43,850 bases of DNA from an uncultured Eubacterium sp. (GCA_948468465.1 CAOKJJ010000017.1:1-43850); one strand, 5' to 3'. Counted from the first letter of the stretch, positions 7,885 through 16,072 are shown. Translations and numbers: made by a program. Notes: generated by a model from the sequence alone, not told the origin.

Positions 7885-8829
7885 TTATATTTTAAATATA
7901 TGATATATTTTTTGTATGATAGTTTCTGGTATTTCTAGTTGTGGAAGAAGCCGACAATGTGACACCTGTAATATACGAATGTTCGTATTATATTTTTTAT
8001 ATTCTTGCAGCGTCTGTTTGTTATCGTTTTCATTTCCAATTAAATAAATATCATTAGTTATCTTATCGAGTGCATGTATAATATTGATATTCGTATAATT
8101 TGCATAAATGCTTCCTAATAAATATTTACCGGAAGAGTGATTGTAATGGGCAGCATAATAAGCATTTTCTATCGCTTGTTCTGATATATTATCTTTGTTA
8201 TAGTAATTTTTATATTGATAGGCATCCGTGATAGATGATTTACTCATAAGGCAATTGTATATAAATGTACCTATAATGGGTAAATGAAGTATTTTTTGTT
8301 TGCATTTGCATTCTTTTGTTATTGGTGCATATAATGTTTCAATCGGTGTTGGATTTATAATAATGATTTTATCAATGATATCCGGATAAAAACGTGCAGT
8401 CATCAAAGTAAAGGAGCTGGATAATGAGTTAGCACATATACTGGTCTTTGTTCCGATAACTTTATTTATAAAGTCGTTTAATAATTCGACATACATGTAA
8501 TTAATATAAGTGATATTAGGTTTTGATGATTTACCGCAGCCTGGTAAATCTAATGCAAAAATATGAAACTTTTCAGCTAATGTATCATCTATCAAACACC
8601 ATTCTTCTTTGGAAGATGAGGGAAACAAATTGTGAATAAGCAGCAGAGCAGGGGCATTAGTGTTTCCTTTTTCTGAATAATATATTTTAAATTCTTTCCA
8701 TTTGAATGTTTTTTCATTTTTGCTTGGTGTAATAGGTGAAATACATGCATCTGTATATTCATTCATAATGTGCATTCCTGCAAAAATGAGAGTTGATAGA
8801 GCAAATATTTTTTTTGTTGTCTGATTCAT
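7885..8829 (-). CDS. Alpha/beta hydrolase, membrane-anchored or exported
   Basis: This 314-residue protein has an N-terminal hydrophobic stretch (about 8-20) that could be a signal anchor, then an alpha/beta hydrolase fold. The oxyanion region is LLLIHNLFPSSS, a DLPGCGKSSKP loop follows, and the nucleophile elbow is CANSLSSSF, an atypical form of GxSxG with Ala for the first Gly and Ser for the last. The catalytic His is probably in SHCRLLPQLEIPE near the end. Substrate is unknown. AGGAGG lies upstream of the ATG. The next gene on this strand is the ICMT-like methyltransferase. Confidence 0.75.
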   Translation of the reverse strand: MNQTTKKIFALSTLIFAGMHIMNEYTDACISPITPSKNEKTFKWKEFKIYYSEKGNTNAPALLLIHNLFPSSSKEEWCLIDDTLAEKFHIFALDLPGCGKSSKPNITYINYMYVELLNDFINKVIGTKTSICANSLSSSFTLMTARFYPDIIDKIIIINPTPIETLYAPITKECKCKQKILHLPIIGTFIYNCLMSKSSITDAYQYKNYYNKDNISEQAIENAYYAAHYNHSSGKYLLGSIYANYTNINIIHALDKITNDIYLIGNENDNKQTLQEYKKYNTNIRILQVSHCRLLPQLEIPETIIQKIYHIFKI

Positions 8830-8933
8830 GTGCTTAATCCTCCTTTTATATTAACTATTATTCTTTTATTATACCTTATTTTGGCTGATTTATGTTAACA
8901 TATTTTGAAATTTTTGTATGAATGATTGAAAAA

Positions 8934-8949
8934 TGTTTCACGTGAAACA
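8934..8949. promoter_or_regulatory. parS site 1
   Basis: TGTTTCACGTGAAACA is a perfect 16-base palindrome identical to the Firmicutes parS consensus, the ParB loading site. Confidence 0.95.
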
Positions 8950-9082
8950 TAAAATCTTGTGATACAATATAATGTATTAGTTTTTAAGTAAATTCCACAA
9001 ATATACTGCACTTATCGGGAGTGTTTTATTGATCATTTATTTAATTGAAGCTTGGCTATAAAAAGATTTAGAAACTGAAAAA

Positions 9083-9098
9083 TGTTTCACGTGAAACA
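9083..9098. promoter_or_regulatory. parS site 2
   Basis: TGTTTCACGTGAAACA, identical to site 1, 149 bases away. Flanking AAA/TTT extends the palindrome. Confidence 0.95.
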
Positions 9099-9284
9099 TT
9101 TTTGAACTGATATGTATTAATTATATATCAAAACAATTAATATTTTACATGTAAATTAACAATCAAATAAATGTTGTATGTTTGAATTTCAGGACTTTAT
9201 GAGAAAAACTACTTCGCCTGTTTTGTTTATGTCTGCGCTAAATAAGATGGAGCATGTATTTCTCTGAATAATATCTATAGCTCT

Positions 9285-9375
9285 GAATGTAAAAAAACGT
9301 TAGAATGTTTAGTGTAAATATAAGAACGTTTTAATGTTCTTTACATTCTGAAATAGAAGTCAAATCTAGGGCAGA
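9285..9375. repeat. Degenerate palindromic element related to 9935-10167
   Basis: The arms GAATGTAAA (9285-9293) and TTTACATTC (9340-9348) enclose nested AACGTT motifs. The right side (TTCTTTACATTCTGAAATAG and onward to AAATCTAGG) aligns with the inner right arm of the big palindrome (TTCTTAACATTCTGGAGTAG then AAATCCAGG). It looks like a decayed copy. Confidence 0.5.
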
Positions 9376-9448
9376 GCATTCTATTAATTGATTTTCAAGT
9401 GGCAATAATTCAGCATATTATTTTACGGTTACCATAATAAGTCCAAAA

Positions 9449-9464
9449 TGTTTCACGTGAAACA
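9449..9464. promoter_or_regulatory. parS site 3
   Basis: TGTTTCACGTGAAACA, a perfect parS match lying between two palindromic elements. Confidence 0.95.
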
Positions 9465-9520
9465 TTTATAACAATATTTTACATAAAGTTTTTATGAGAA
9501 ATATCTTAAAGTGTGTCGTG

Positions 9521-9680
9521 TCTTAAAATTCATTTTCGTGATCTGAACATCCAACTTTGCAGAAAATTCATCCCAAATTTAGTAAAAATAGACTGTTATA
9601 ACTCCTAAATTTGGTTAAATTCTTCATATCGTGCCCATGGAGATAAACTGAAGTGAATCTCACGAAAAGCAATTTTAAGA
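9521..9680. repeat. 160-base imperfect palindrome
   Basis: The outer arms (9521-9541, starting TCTTAAAATTC, and 9660-9680, ending CAATTTTAAGA) match at 19 of 21 positions. Inner arms CCAAATTTAG (9573-9582) and CTAAATTTGG (9605-9614) are perfect. A 15-base string of the right arm (minus strand TGCTTTTCGTGAGAT, 9657-9671) recurs at 29317-29331, showing that this is a dispersed element. Confidence 0.7.
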
Positions 9681-9708
9681 CATATTCTTATCTATTTTTA
9701 CATTACTC

Positions 9709-9772
9709 CAGCTGATTTATTTTCATAGGCTATACATGTAAACTTTGTAAAGGCTTATGAAAGAATCAGCTG
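9709..9772. repeat. 64-base imperfect palindrome
   Basis: The arms CAGCTGATTTATTTTCATAG (from 9709) and GCTTATGAAAGAATCAGCTG (9753-9772) pair with few mismatches around a 22-base centre. No T tract or gene boundary is nearby. Confidence 0.6.
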
Positions 9773-9934
9773 TTAAAATCCCACGGAGAATTCAAATGCT
9801 TAAAAAAAGAATAGCATTTGTAATATTTGCAAAAATCGTTTGTTATTCTTTCATGTTATTATCTGATCATCGAAATCATAAGAATATGCAGAAGCTTTTG
9901 ACGCTGCGATTTTCGTAAAGCCAGTCAAAAACAG

Positions 9935-10167
9935 CTGGATGAGGGTTGGGGCCTGGATTTCGGCGACGTTGGAAGAATGTTTAGAAATCCTTAGGATTCT
10001 GCTCTGTAAATTAGGGGCGCAGCCCAGCGTCGCTTTTAGCCACTGGCGTTTAGCCAGGGGCGAACTTGCGACGCGACCGGAAGGAGCCAGTACGTCCATG
10101 CAGAATACTTAGGAATTCTTAACATTCTGGAGTAGTAGCCGAAATCCAGGCCCCAACCCTCATCCAG
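9935..10167. repeat. 233-base GC-rich palindrome with 30-bp perfect arms
   Basis: The left arm (9935-9964, CTGGATGAGGGTTGGGGCCT then GGATTTCGGC) is the exact reverse complement of 10138-10167. Inside are secondary imperfect arms (AGAATGTT..TCCT..ATTCTGC at 9974-10002 against 10098-10130), then GCGTCGC/GCGACGC (near 10027 and 10068), then a CTGGCGTTTAGCCAG hairpin at the centre. It is much more GC-rich than its surroundings, which suggests an inserted MITE-like element or a structured RNA. No transposase is associated. No target duplication is clear. Confidence 0.85.
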
Positions 10168-10209
10168 CGTCCGAATAGCCAGATGACTATAAATCTGCAG
10201 AATAATAAA

Positions 10210-10225
10210 TGTTTCACGTGAAACA
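10210..10225. promoter_or_regulatory. parS site 4
   Basis: TGTTTCACGTGAAACA, a perfect parS match 333 bases upstream of the parA start and 43 bases right of the large palindrome. Confidence 0.95.
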
Positions 10226-10557
10226 TTATTCAAAAGTATGATAAAAGTAAAAAATAATTTAAAAACAAATAAAGCAAAAATTTCTAAATATTCAAATATT
10301 ATATTTAAAGTAAAATTTGCTTTTTTTATATATAACTGTATGATTGAGAACATAAAAGTAGTGGAAAGTGCTAAAAGTTATATTTTTTTCAAAATCTATA
10401 GAAATTGAAGACCGAAGATGATATAATAATTTTAATCGAAAGATTTGAATAAGAATATTTACAAAATGTAAATATCAACTGCATAGCATTAGCAACGGTT
10501 GAGTTCAATAAGTGATCTAAACTGTTATTTCGTATTATGCTTCAGAAAGGAAAAGTA

Positions 10558-11325
10558 ATGGGAAGAATCATTGCAATTGCAAATCAAAAGGGTGGAGTAG
10601 GAAAGACAACTACCGCAATTAATTTATCAGCATGTCTGGCTGAAATGGGAAAAAGAATACTGACAATTGATTTGGATCCACAGGGTAATACAACAAGTGG
10701 AATTGGGTTAGAAAAAAGCGAATTAGAAAATACAGTATATGAATTATTATTAGATGAATGCACAGTGAAGTCAAGTATTTATGAGACACAAGTAGAAGGT
10801 TTGCATATAATTCCTTCTAATGTCAATCTTTCAGGTGCAGAGATTGAGTTATTAGGTATTAATGATAAAGAATATTTATTAAAAAACGCCATAGATTATA
10901 TAAGAGATGATTTTGATTTTGTGATTATTGACTGTCCTCCTGCTTTAAATATGTTAACCGTCAATGCAATGACCACGGCCAATTCTATTCTAGTACCGAT
11001 ACAATGTGAGTATTATGCATTAGAGGGATTAAGTCAATTAATACATACGATTGATTTAGTGCAGCAGCGTTTAAATCCGAATGTAATTATTGAAGGCGTA
11101 GTTTTTACAATGTATGATGCCAGAACTAACTTATCTATGCAGGTTGTAGAAAATGTAAAAGAAAATTTAAATACAATGATTTATAAAACCATTATTCCAA
11201 GAAATGTAAAATTAGCAGAAGCGCCAAGTCATGGATTGCCTATTAATATATATGATAAAAAGTCAGCAGGTGCAGAAAGTTATCGTCTATTGGCAAAAGA
11301 AATTATGAATAGAAAGGATTTATAA
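10558..11325 (+). CDS. parA: Chromosome partitioning ATPase ParA (Soj)
   Basis: This 255-residue deviant-Walker ATPase works with ParB and parS in origin segregation and controls DnaA in Bacillus. Visible motifs are the deviant Walker A KGGVGKTT at residues 11-18, DLDPQGNTTSGIG (Walker A'), and the Walker B strand FVIIDCPPALN. The C-terminal IIPRNVKLAEAPSHGLPI is a ParA signature. I chose ATG 10558 because AGAAAGGA at 10543-10550 is properly spaced from it and the protein then starts MGRIIAIANQKGG, the usual start. An upstream in-frame ATG at 10537 would contain the ribosome binding site. parB follows one base after the stop. Confidence 0.96.
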   Translation: MGRIIAIANQKGGVGKTTTAINLSACLAEMGKRILTIDLDPQGNTTSGIGLEKSELENTVYELLLDECTVKSSIYETQVEGLHIIPSNVNLSGAEIELLGINDKEYLLKNAIDYIRDDFDFVIIDCPPALNMLTVNAMTTANSILVPIQCEYYALEGLSQLIHTIDLVQQRLNPNVIIEGVVFTMYDARTNLSMQVVENVKENLNTMIYKTIIPRNVKLAEAPSHGLPINIYDKKSAGAESYRLLAKEIMNRKDL

Positions 11326-11326
11326 A

Positions 11327-12238
11327 ATGCCTGTTAAAAAGAGTGGTCTGGGTAAAGGGCTGGGAAAAGGATTAGATTCCTTAATTCCTGATAAAGTAGG
11401 AAATTCGGAACTTGTGGAAGAACACAAACAGAATGAATTTATGGTGAATATTAATAAAGTTGAACCAAATAAAGAGCAGCCAAGAAAAAATTTTGATGAA
11501 GACGCACTTTTAGAATTATCGGAATCTATAAAACAATTTGGTGTATTACAGCCATTGATTGTACAAGATAAAGATACATATTATGAGATTATTGCAGGAG
11601 AAAGACGATGGCGTGCAGCTAAGCTGGCAGGAATAAAAGAAATACCAATCATTATCAAAAGCCTTACACCGCAGGAACGTGTTGAAATTTCTTTAATAGA
11701 AAATATACAGAGAGAGGATTTAAATCCTATTGAAGAAGCAATTGCATACAAGCGGTTATTAACAGAATTTAATCTAAAGCAAGATGAAGTAGCAGAAAGG
11801 GTATCTAAGTCGCGAACAACTGTTACCAATTCTATGAGATTGCTAAAATTAGATGAAAAAGTGCAGCAGATGGTCATTGATGAAATGTTAACAACTGGCC
11901 ATGCAAGAGCACTTTTAGCAATTGAAGATCAGGAACTTCAGTTTACAGCAGCACAAAAAATATTTGATGAGAAGTTAAGTGTAAGAGAAACGGAAAAACT
12001 TATTAAGAAAATTTTAAAAGGTGATTCGATAAATAACGATCAATTAAAAGAAGAAAATGAAGAAAAGAAACAATTGAAAGCAATTTATCATGAATTGGAA
12101 GAAAAAATGAAGCAGGCATTAGGAACAAAGGTCGTTATAAATTTTAAAGATAAAAATAAAGGGAAAATTGAAATCGAATATTATGATTCAGATCAATTTG
12201 AGCATTTATTGGAAATGTTTCAATCAGTGAAAAAATAA
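11327..12238 (+). CDS. parB: Chromosome partitioning protein ParB (Spo0J)
   Basis: ParB is a CTP-dependent clamp that loads at parS and recruits SMC. The 303 residues show the N-terminal GLGKGLGKGLDSLIP segment for ParA interaction, the CTPase domain (QPRKNFDEDALLELSESIKQ, GERRWRAAKLAG, ENIQREDLNPIEEA), the helix-turn-helix (LKQDEVAERVSKSRTTVTNS) and a C-terminal dimerisation domain ending in IEIEYYDSDQFEHLLEMF. AAGGA at 11314-11318 precedes the ATG. Four perfect target sites lie within 2.4 kb upstream. Confidence 0.97.
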   Translation: MPVKKSGLGKGLGKGLDSLIPDKVGNSELVEEHKQNEFMVNINKVEPNKEQPRKNFDEDALLELSESIKQFGVLQPLIVQDKDTYYEIIAGERRWRAAKLAGIKEIPIIIKSLTPQERVEISLIENIQREDLNPIEEAIAYKRLLTEFNLKQDEVAERVSKSRTTVTNSMRLLKLDEKVQQMVIDEMLTTGHARALLAIEDQELQFTAAQKIFDEKLSVRETEKLIKKILKGDSINNDQLKEENEEKKQLKAIYHELEEKMKQALGTKVVINFKDKNKGKIEIEYYDSDQFEHLLEMFQSVKK

Positions 12239-12249
12239 ATACAAAATAA

Positions 12250-12279
12250 TTGTAGTTTATAAATAAAGTATTTTATAAA
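12250..12279 (+). promoter_or_regulatory. Possible promoter for the DUF4446 gene
   Basis: TTGTAG (12250-12255) and TATAAA (12274-12279) are separated by 18 bases in an AT-rich gap after parB. Confidence 0.4.
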
Positions 12280-12341
12280 TGTGTAGTTTTATATTTGATT
12301 AATTCTATATTTAATATATCTTAAGAAAAGGATGGAAAAAA

Positions 12342-12839
12342 ATGAGTTTATGTGAGTATCTTGGCATTGAATTGGAATACGTTGTCTGGGGATTAGCCGG
12401 CGCAGTTGTTCTATTGTTGCTATTGCTTTTCATCAATATGTGCATGATCGGAAAACTAAAGAAGAAATATAAAAAATTTATGGGAGATACGGATGCAAAA
12501 TCATTAGAAGAAAAAATAAATGAACGTTTGGAACAACTAAACGACTTGGTAGAATCGCATTACACGAACAAAAGTAAAATAGAAAAATTAGAAAACCAGA
12601 TGAATGTTACATTCCAAAAAATAGGTCTTGTAAAATACGATGCGTTTAATGAGATGGGTGGTAAGCTTAGTTTTTCTTTGGCATTGTTAAATGAAAAAAA
12701 TGATGGGTTTGTCATTAATGCGATGCATAGCAGAGAAGGATGCTATACTTATATCAAAGAGATTATTGCAGGCAAATCAATTATTGTTCTTGCGTCAGAA
12801 GAAAAAGAAGCGTTAGATATGGCATTAAATTATAAGTAG
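12342..12839 (+). CDS. DUF4446 family membrane protein
   Basis: This 165-residue protein has one N-terminal TM segment (about 13-34, VVWGLAGAVVLLLLLLFINM), a coiled-coil stretch with K/E-rich heptads (about 55-90), and a conserved globular tail: QKIGLVKYDAFNEMGGKLSF, FALLNEKNDGFVIN-like strands and the motif HSREGCYTYIKEI. That pattern is DUF4446, commonly found next to parB in clostridia. The function is not known; position suggests a cell-envelope or chromosome-anchoring role, which is only inference. AAAGGATGG precedes the start. Confidence 0.85.
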   Translation: MSLCEYLGIELEYVVWGLAGAVVLLLLLLFINMCMIGKLKKKYKKFMGDTDAKSLEEKINERLEQLNDLVESHYTNKSKIEKLENQMNVTFQKIGLVKYDAFNEMGGKLSFSLALLNEKNDGFVINAMHSREGCYTYIKEIIAGKSIIVLASEEKEALDMALNYK

Positions 12840-12845
12840 AAAATA

Positions 12846-12874
12846 TTGCAAAAATGAGTAAAGTATTATATAAT
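12846..12874 (+). promoter_or_regulatory. Promoter for the DUF3881 gene and tRNA-Arg
   Basis: TTGCAA (12846-12851) and TATAAT (12869-12874) with a 17-base spacer, 36 bases before the DUF3881 start codon. Confidence 0.75.
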
Positions 12875-12909
12875 AGTCATATTAAGTGAGGAGAGGAGGG
12901 ACAGTCAGC

Positions 12910-13791
12910 ATGCATCGCTTTTTGCGAACGATAGGATTTAGCGAATATAGAAATAAGAAGCAGTTGGATAAATTGATTAAAGAAGGCATTGAAAATCCGG
13001 ATATAGAAAAAATTGCAATAGATTCTGAAGGCTGTGAATTTATTCAATTAACAAAATTGTTTCATGAATGTTTTGGTATCGTTATCTGCGGCCAATATCT
13101 GGAAAATGGCAAATTTTCAATGGAATACTATTATCCTCTGTTTATAGGACATGGTGTTTCAACGGAAGAACAGATTGAAATCGAACGCCATGTTGACAAC
13201 GAATCGTATGCAGGTATTTGTGATGAGATGAGACTTGGAGTAACACTTATTTTTTATATGCAGAATGTGGCTGACTATTTAAATCAGAAGACGATTTGTG
13301 AAGCTCCTTTTCAAAATGTTACTACTACATTATCAGCTTTAGCTTTAAATGGGAAAATTATTTTACCAATTGGAAAAAATGAAGAACAAATTAGAAATAC
13401 AGAAAAAAACAGGCTGAATCATAATTATCTTATGGCAGCGGCCCGTGATGGAGATGAGGAAGCAATAGAAAGTCTGACATTAGAAGACATTGATTTGTAT
13501 TCTATGATATCGAAACGAGTGGAAAAAGAAGATATATTCAGCATTGTAGAAAGCTATTTTATGCCTTATGGAATAGAAAGTGATCAGTATTCTATCATGG
13601 GAACGATTTTAGATATTACTGAAACAGAAAATCAATTAACAAAGGAAAATGTGTTTTTAATGAAAATCAATGCGAATGATCTGATCTTTGACTTATGCAT
13701 TAATGAAAAGGATTTGATTGGAATTCCGGAAGTTGGAAGACGATTCAAAGGAAATATTTGGATGCAAGGTAAAATTAATTTTATAGATTAG
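12910..13791 (+). CDS. DUF3881 family protein
   Basis: This 293-residue soluble protein starts MHRFLRTIGFSEYRNKKQLD, the characteristic opening of the DUF3881 family of Lachnospiraceae and relatives. Other recognisable parts are FGIVICGQYLENGKFSMEYY, a MRLGVTLIFYMQNVADYLN helix and a segment near the C-terminus mentioning GIESDQYSIMGTILDI. No catalytic motif or TM segment is evident; function is unknown. I chose ATG 12910 because GGAGGG at 12895-12900 is well placed; an in-frame GTG at 12886 would contain that site. The tRNA-Arg gene follows after 16 bases and is probably cotranscribed. Confidence 0.82.
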   Translation: MHRFLRTIGFSEYRNKKQLDKLIKEGIENPDIEKIAIDSEGCEFIQLTKLFHECFGIVICGQYLENGKFSMEYYYPLFIGHGVSTEEQIEIERHVDNESYAGICDEMRLGVTLIFYMQNVADYLNQKTICEAPFQNVTTTLSALALNGKIILPIGKNEEQIRNTEKNRLNHNYLMAAARDGDEEAIESLTLEDIDLYSMISKRVEKEDIFSIVESYFMPYGIESDQYSIMGTILDITETENQLTKENVFLMKINANDLIFDLCINEKDLIGIPEVGRRFKGNIWMQGKINFID

Positions 13792-13807
13792 CAATTGTTG
13801 CAAATTA

Positions 13808-13881
13808 GCACCTATAGCTCAGCAGGATAGAGCGACCGCCTCCTAAGCGGTAGGCCGCTGGTTCGAATCCAGTTAGGTGCA
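13808..13881 (+). tRNA. tRNA-Arg (anticodon CCU)
   Basis: A full cloverleaf of 74 bases: acceptor stem GCACCTA/TAGGTGC with discriminator A, D arm AGCTC..GAGC, anticodon stem ACCGC/GCGGT with loop CTCCTAA giving anticodon CCT (13842-13844), and T arm with GTTCGAATCC. CCA is not encoded. The gene lies between DUF3881 and the repeat protein. Confidence 0.95.
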
Positions 13882-13912
13882 TTTCATTTATAAAGTGAGA
13901 GGGGTTATAATT

Positions 13913-16024
13913 ATGTCACAAGAATACAAAGAAAAAACAAAGAAGCAAAACGGTCAGATGATAAAAATTTCGCTAGTCTCTTTACTGATTATGTTGTTAT
14001 TTGTAATTGAAATGTATGAGATCATAAATGATCCTGCGAATATGATTGTGATAGGTACGTTAGGTGTTTTTTTATTAGTATCAGTTTATGTTGAAATGTT
14101 ATTTATTGGAAAGTTAATAGAACAAAGGGCAAAGGATCAGGAAGAAGCTTTTGATAATGTTTATCGTTCAGAAAAGGCTTCTTATTTATTAATGCGTAAA
14201 TGTTTTGATCAAATGGAAAATAAGATGGATAATCTTGGTGATCTATCAAACTTGCCTTATAAAGAACTGATTGCTGCACAAAAGGCGTTGGCAAAAGCAC
14301 AAATTAATCGTAATAAACAAAATACAAATGCTTTGCTGATTTCTAATGACAGAATGATGCAGAGACTTACAAGTATGCAGAGTGATCTGACAGACATACT
14401 TGCAAATACAGCAAATTCAAATAATCAATCTGAAGACACGATTCAACAATTTAATCCTGGCCTTATCGAACAGGATCGGGAAATTCTTCTTGATGGGAAC
14501 AGAGATGTTCTGCAAAAACAACAGGAAATTCTGCATAATATCAAAGAGTTGGAATCATCACTTCGGAATGAAATTATAGAATCAGCAAATAAAGTGGCAT
14601 CTATACAATCACAGCAGTCGTCTGTATCAAAATTACAGATGGATGAAGCTCCTCAAATGGAATTAGGCGGCCTGGATGATATAGCGCCATTAGATATCGA
14701 AACAGACAACACTGAAATACAGCCGCAGATGGAATTAGACGGTTTGAATGATTTTCCTTCCTTAGATATCGAAACAGAAAATACTGAGATACAGCCACAA
14801 ATGGAATTAGGCGGTCTGGGAGATATCGCTCCATTAGATGTGGAAGTAGAAAATACTGGAATGCAGTCACAGATGGAATTAGGCGGCTTGGATGATATCG
14901 CTCCATTAGATGTGGAAGAAAATAATACTGAAATGCAGCCGCAAATGGAATTAGGTGGTTTAGATGATATCGCTCCATTAGATGTGGAAGTAGAAAATAC
15001 TGAAATACAGCCACAGATGGAACTAGGCGGTTTAGATGATATCGCTCCGTTAGATGTAGAAGAAAATAATGCTGAAATACAGCCGCAGATGGAATTAGGC
15101 GGTTTGGATGATATAGTTCCACAAAAATCTTCAGAATCAAATCTGGATAAATTATTGCAACAGATAAATGCTCCAAAATCAGTACAGACGGAAATTCCAT
15201 CTCTTAAAAATGAGTTTGAGCAGCAAACGATTACAGATGATATAGATTTACAGTTAAACATTCAAGATTCGGATTTGCAGTCACTAAATGAATTGCAGCC
15301 GATTGAAGAATCGACAGCAGAACCTGTAATTTCAGAATCGGAATTGCAGCCGGTTGTAGAAGATTCAACAGCAGAATCTGTAATTTCAGAACCAGAATTG
15401 CAGCCGATTGCAGAAGATTCTTCAGAATTGATGATGCCGGAACTGGAATTGCAACCGATCATAGAAGAGCCTGCAGCAGAATCAATTGTACCTGAGCCAA
15501 CATTAGGTTCTGCTTCTAATAGTGAAGCAAAACAACCAGCTGAAGTTGTAAGTGAAAGTAATGAGATAACACCGGATAAGTTAGCAGCTATGGTTGCAAA
15601 TTTAGGGAATGATATGAAAATAGAGCCGGAATTGGAATTAACTTCCGATGCAGGAGAAGGATCGTTTATGGCAGAAACATTAGAGCCGGCTGTACAGAAA
15701 AAGATACAACAATCGTCTGAACGAACATCAGCAGATTCCACTGATGATGATCTGGAAAAAATTATGAAAGAGATGAATATAGACAATATTCCAGATAATT
15801 CTTTAGAGGATTTGGATATTGATAAAATATTAGAATTTCCACTTGGAAATGAGAAATCAGATTCTAATCAGGTTATGAGTTCTGATGAGATTGCGGCCTT
15901 GATTGCTAATACAGAATTATTATCAGAACCAGAACCAGCAAAAAATGATGATCTGATGGATTTATCTGATCCAAGTCATGTAATGAGTTCTGATGAGATT
16001 GCGGCTTTGATTGCTAATATGTAA
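13913..16024 (+). CDS. Membrane-anchored acidic repeat protein with SSDEIAALIAN tail
   Basis: This 703-residue protein is not a family I can name. It has two N-terminal TM segments (about 18-36 and 44-66), a coiled-coil stretch (about 70-240, containing LPYKELIAAQKALAKAQINR and many Gln/Asn), and seven 24-residue acidic repeats (about 249-403) built on MELGGLDDIAPLDVE. A second, looser Pro/Glu repeat (ELQPIxEExxAE) runs to about 540. The last 50 residues contain the motif MSSDEIAALIAN twice, once at the very C-terminus, with a weaker relative (TPDKLAAMVANL). This motif resembles the LSQxEIDALL peptide at the FliM N-terminus. The ATG at 13913 follows AGAGGGG; the earlier frame extends into the tRNA and is not used. 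A cytoplasmic tail tethering soluble partners is an inference. Confidence 0.7.
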   Translation: MSQEYKEKTKKQNGQMIKISLVSLLIMLLFVIEMYEIINDPANMIVIGTLGVFLLVSVYVEMLFIGKLIEQRAKDQEEAFDNVYRSEKASYLLMRKCFDQMENKMDNLGDLSNLPYKELIAAQKALAKAQINRNKQNTNALLISNDRMMQRLTSMQSDLTDILANTANSNNQSEDTIQQFNPGLIEQDREILLDGNRDVLQKQQEILHNIKELESSLRNEIIESANKVASIQSQQSSVSKLQMDEAPQMELGGLDDIAPLDIETDNTEIQPQMELDGLNDFPSLDIETENTEIQPQMELGGLGDIAPLDVEVENTGMQSQMELGGLDDIAPLDVEENNTEMQPQMELGGLDDIAPLDVEVENTEIQPQMELGGLDDIAPLDVEENNAEIQPQMELGGLDDIVPQKSSESNLDKLLQQINAPKSVQTEIPSLKNEFEQQTITDDIDLQLNIQDSDLQSLNELQPIEESTAEPVISESELQPVVEDSTAESVISEPELQPIAEDSSELMMPELELQPIIEEPAAESIVPEPTLGSASNSEAKQPAEVVSESNEITPDKLAAMVANLGNDMKIEPELELTSDAGEGSFMAETLEPAVQKKIQQSSERTSADSTDDDLEKIMKEMNIDNIPDNSLEDLDIDKILEFPLGNEKSDSNQVMSSDEIAALIANTELLSEPEPAKNDDLMDLSDPSHVMSSDEIAALIANM
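14657..15121 (+). repeat. 72-base tandem repeat inside the coding region
   Basis: Units start with ATGGAATTAG or close variants at 14657, 14729, 14801, 14873, 14945, 15017 and 15089, exactly 72 bases (24 codons) apart; the last is partial. Conservation at DNA level is high, so recent slippage or recombination is likely and copy number may vary between strains. Confidence 0.95.
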
Positions 16025-16072
16025 ATAAGATCATAAGAATGTTATAAAAAATAAAAAAAATGAAAAAAGTAC

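Larger units (their letters stand above)
8830..10557. other. Gene-free parS and palindrome region upstream of parA
   Basis: No convincing gene is present in 1.7 kb. The region holds four perfect parS sites and at least four palindromic elements placed between them (listed separately). The open frames here are by-products of the palindromes. The lead-in to parA is very AT-rich, with a TATAAT at 10422-10427 but no convincing -35. In context this is the centromere-like region where ParB loads, which normally lies close to oriC. Confidence 0.8.

Noticed and set aside
9851..10353. Two reverse-strand open frames over the GC-rich palindrome
   Set aside because: They arise from the nested palindrome and parS (VSRET is translated parS). 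No ribosome binding sites, odd composition.
14657..15121. CRISPR-like regular spacing
   Set aside because: Units are 72-base coding repeats without unique spacers, and no cas genes are nearby.
14601..15261. Two long reverse-strand open frames opposite the 72-base repeats
   Set aside because: Mirror translations of the tandem repeat (SSKPPNSICGCIS units); the plus frame has an RBS, TMs and sensible composition.
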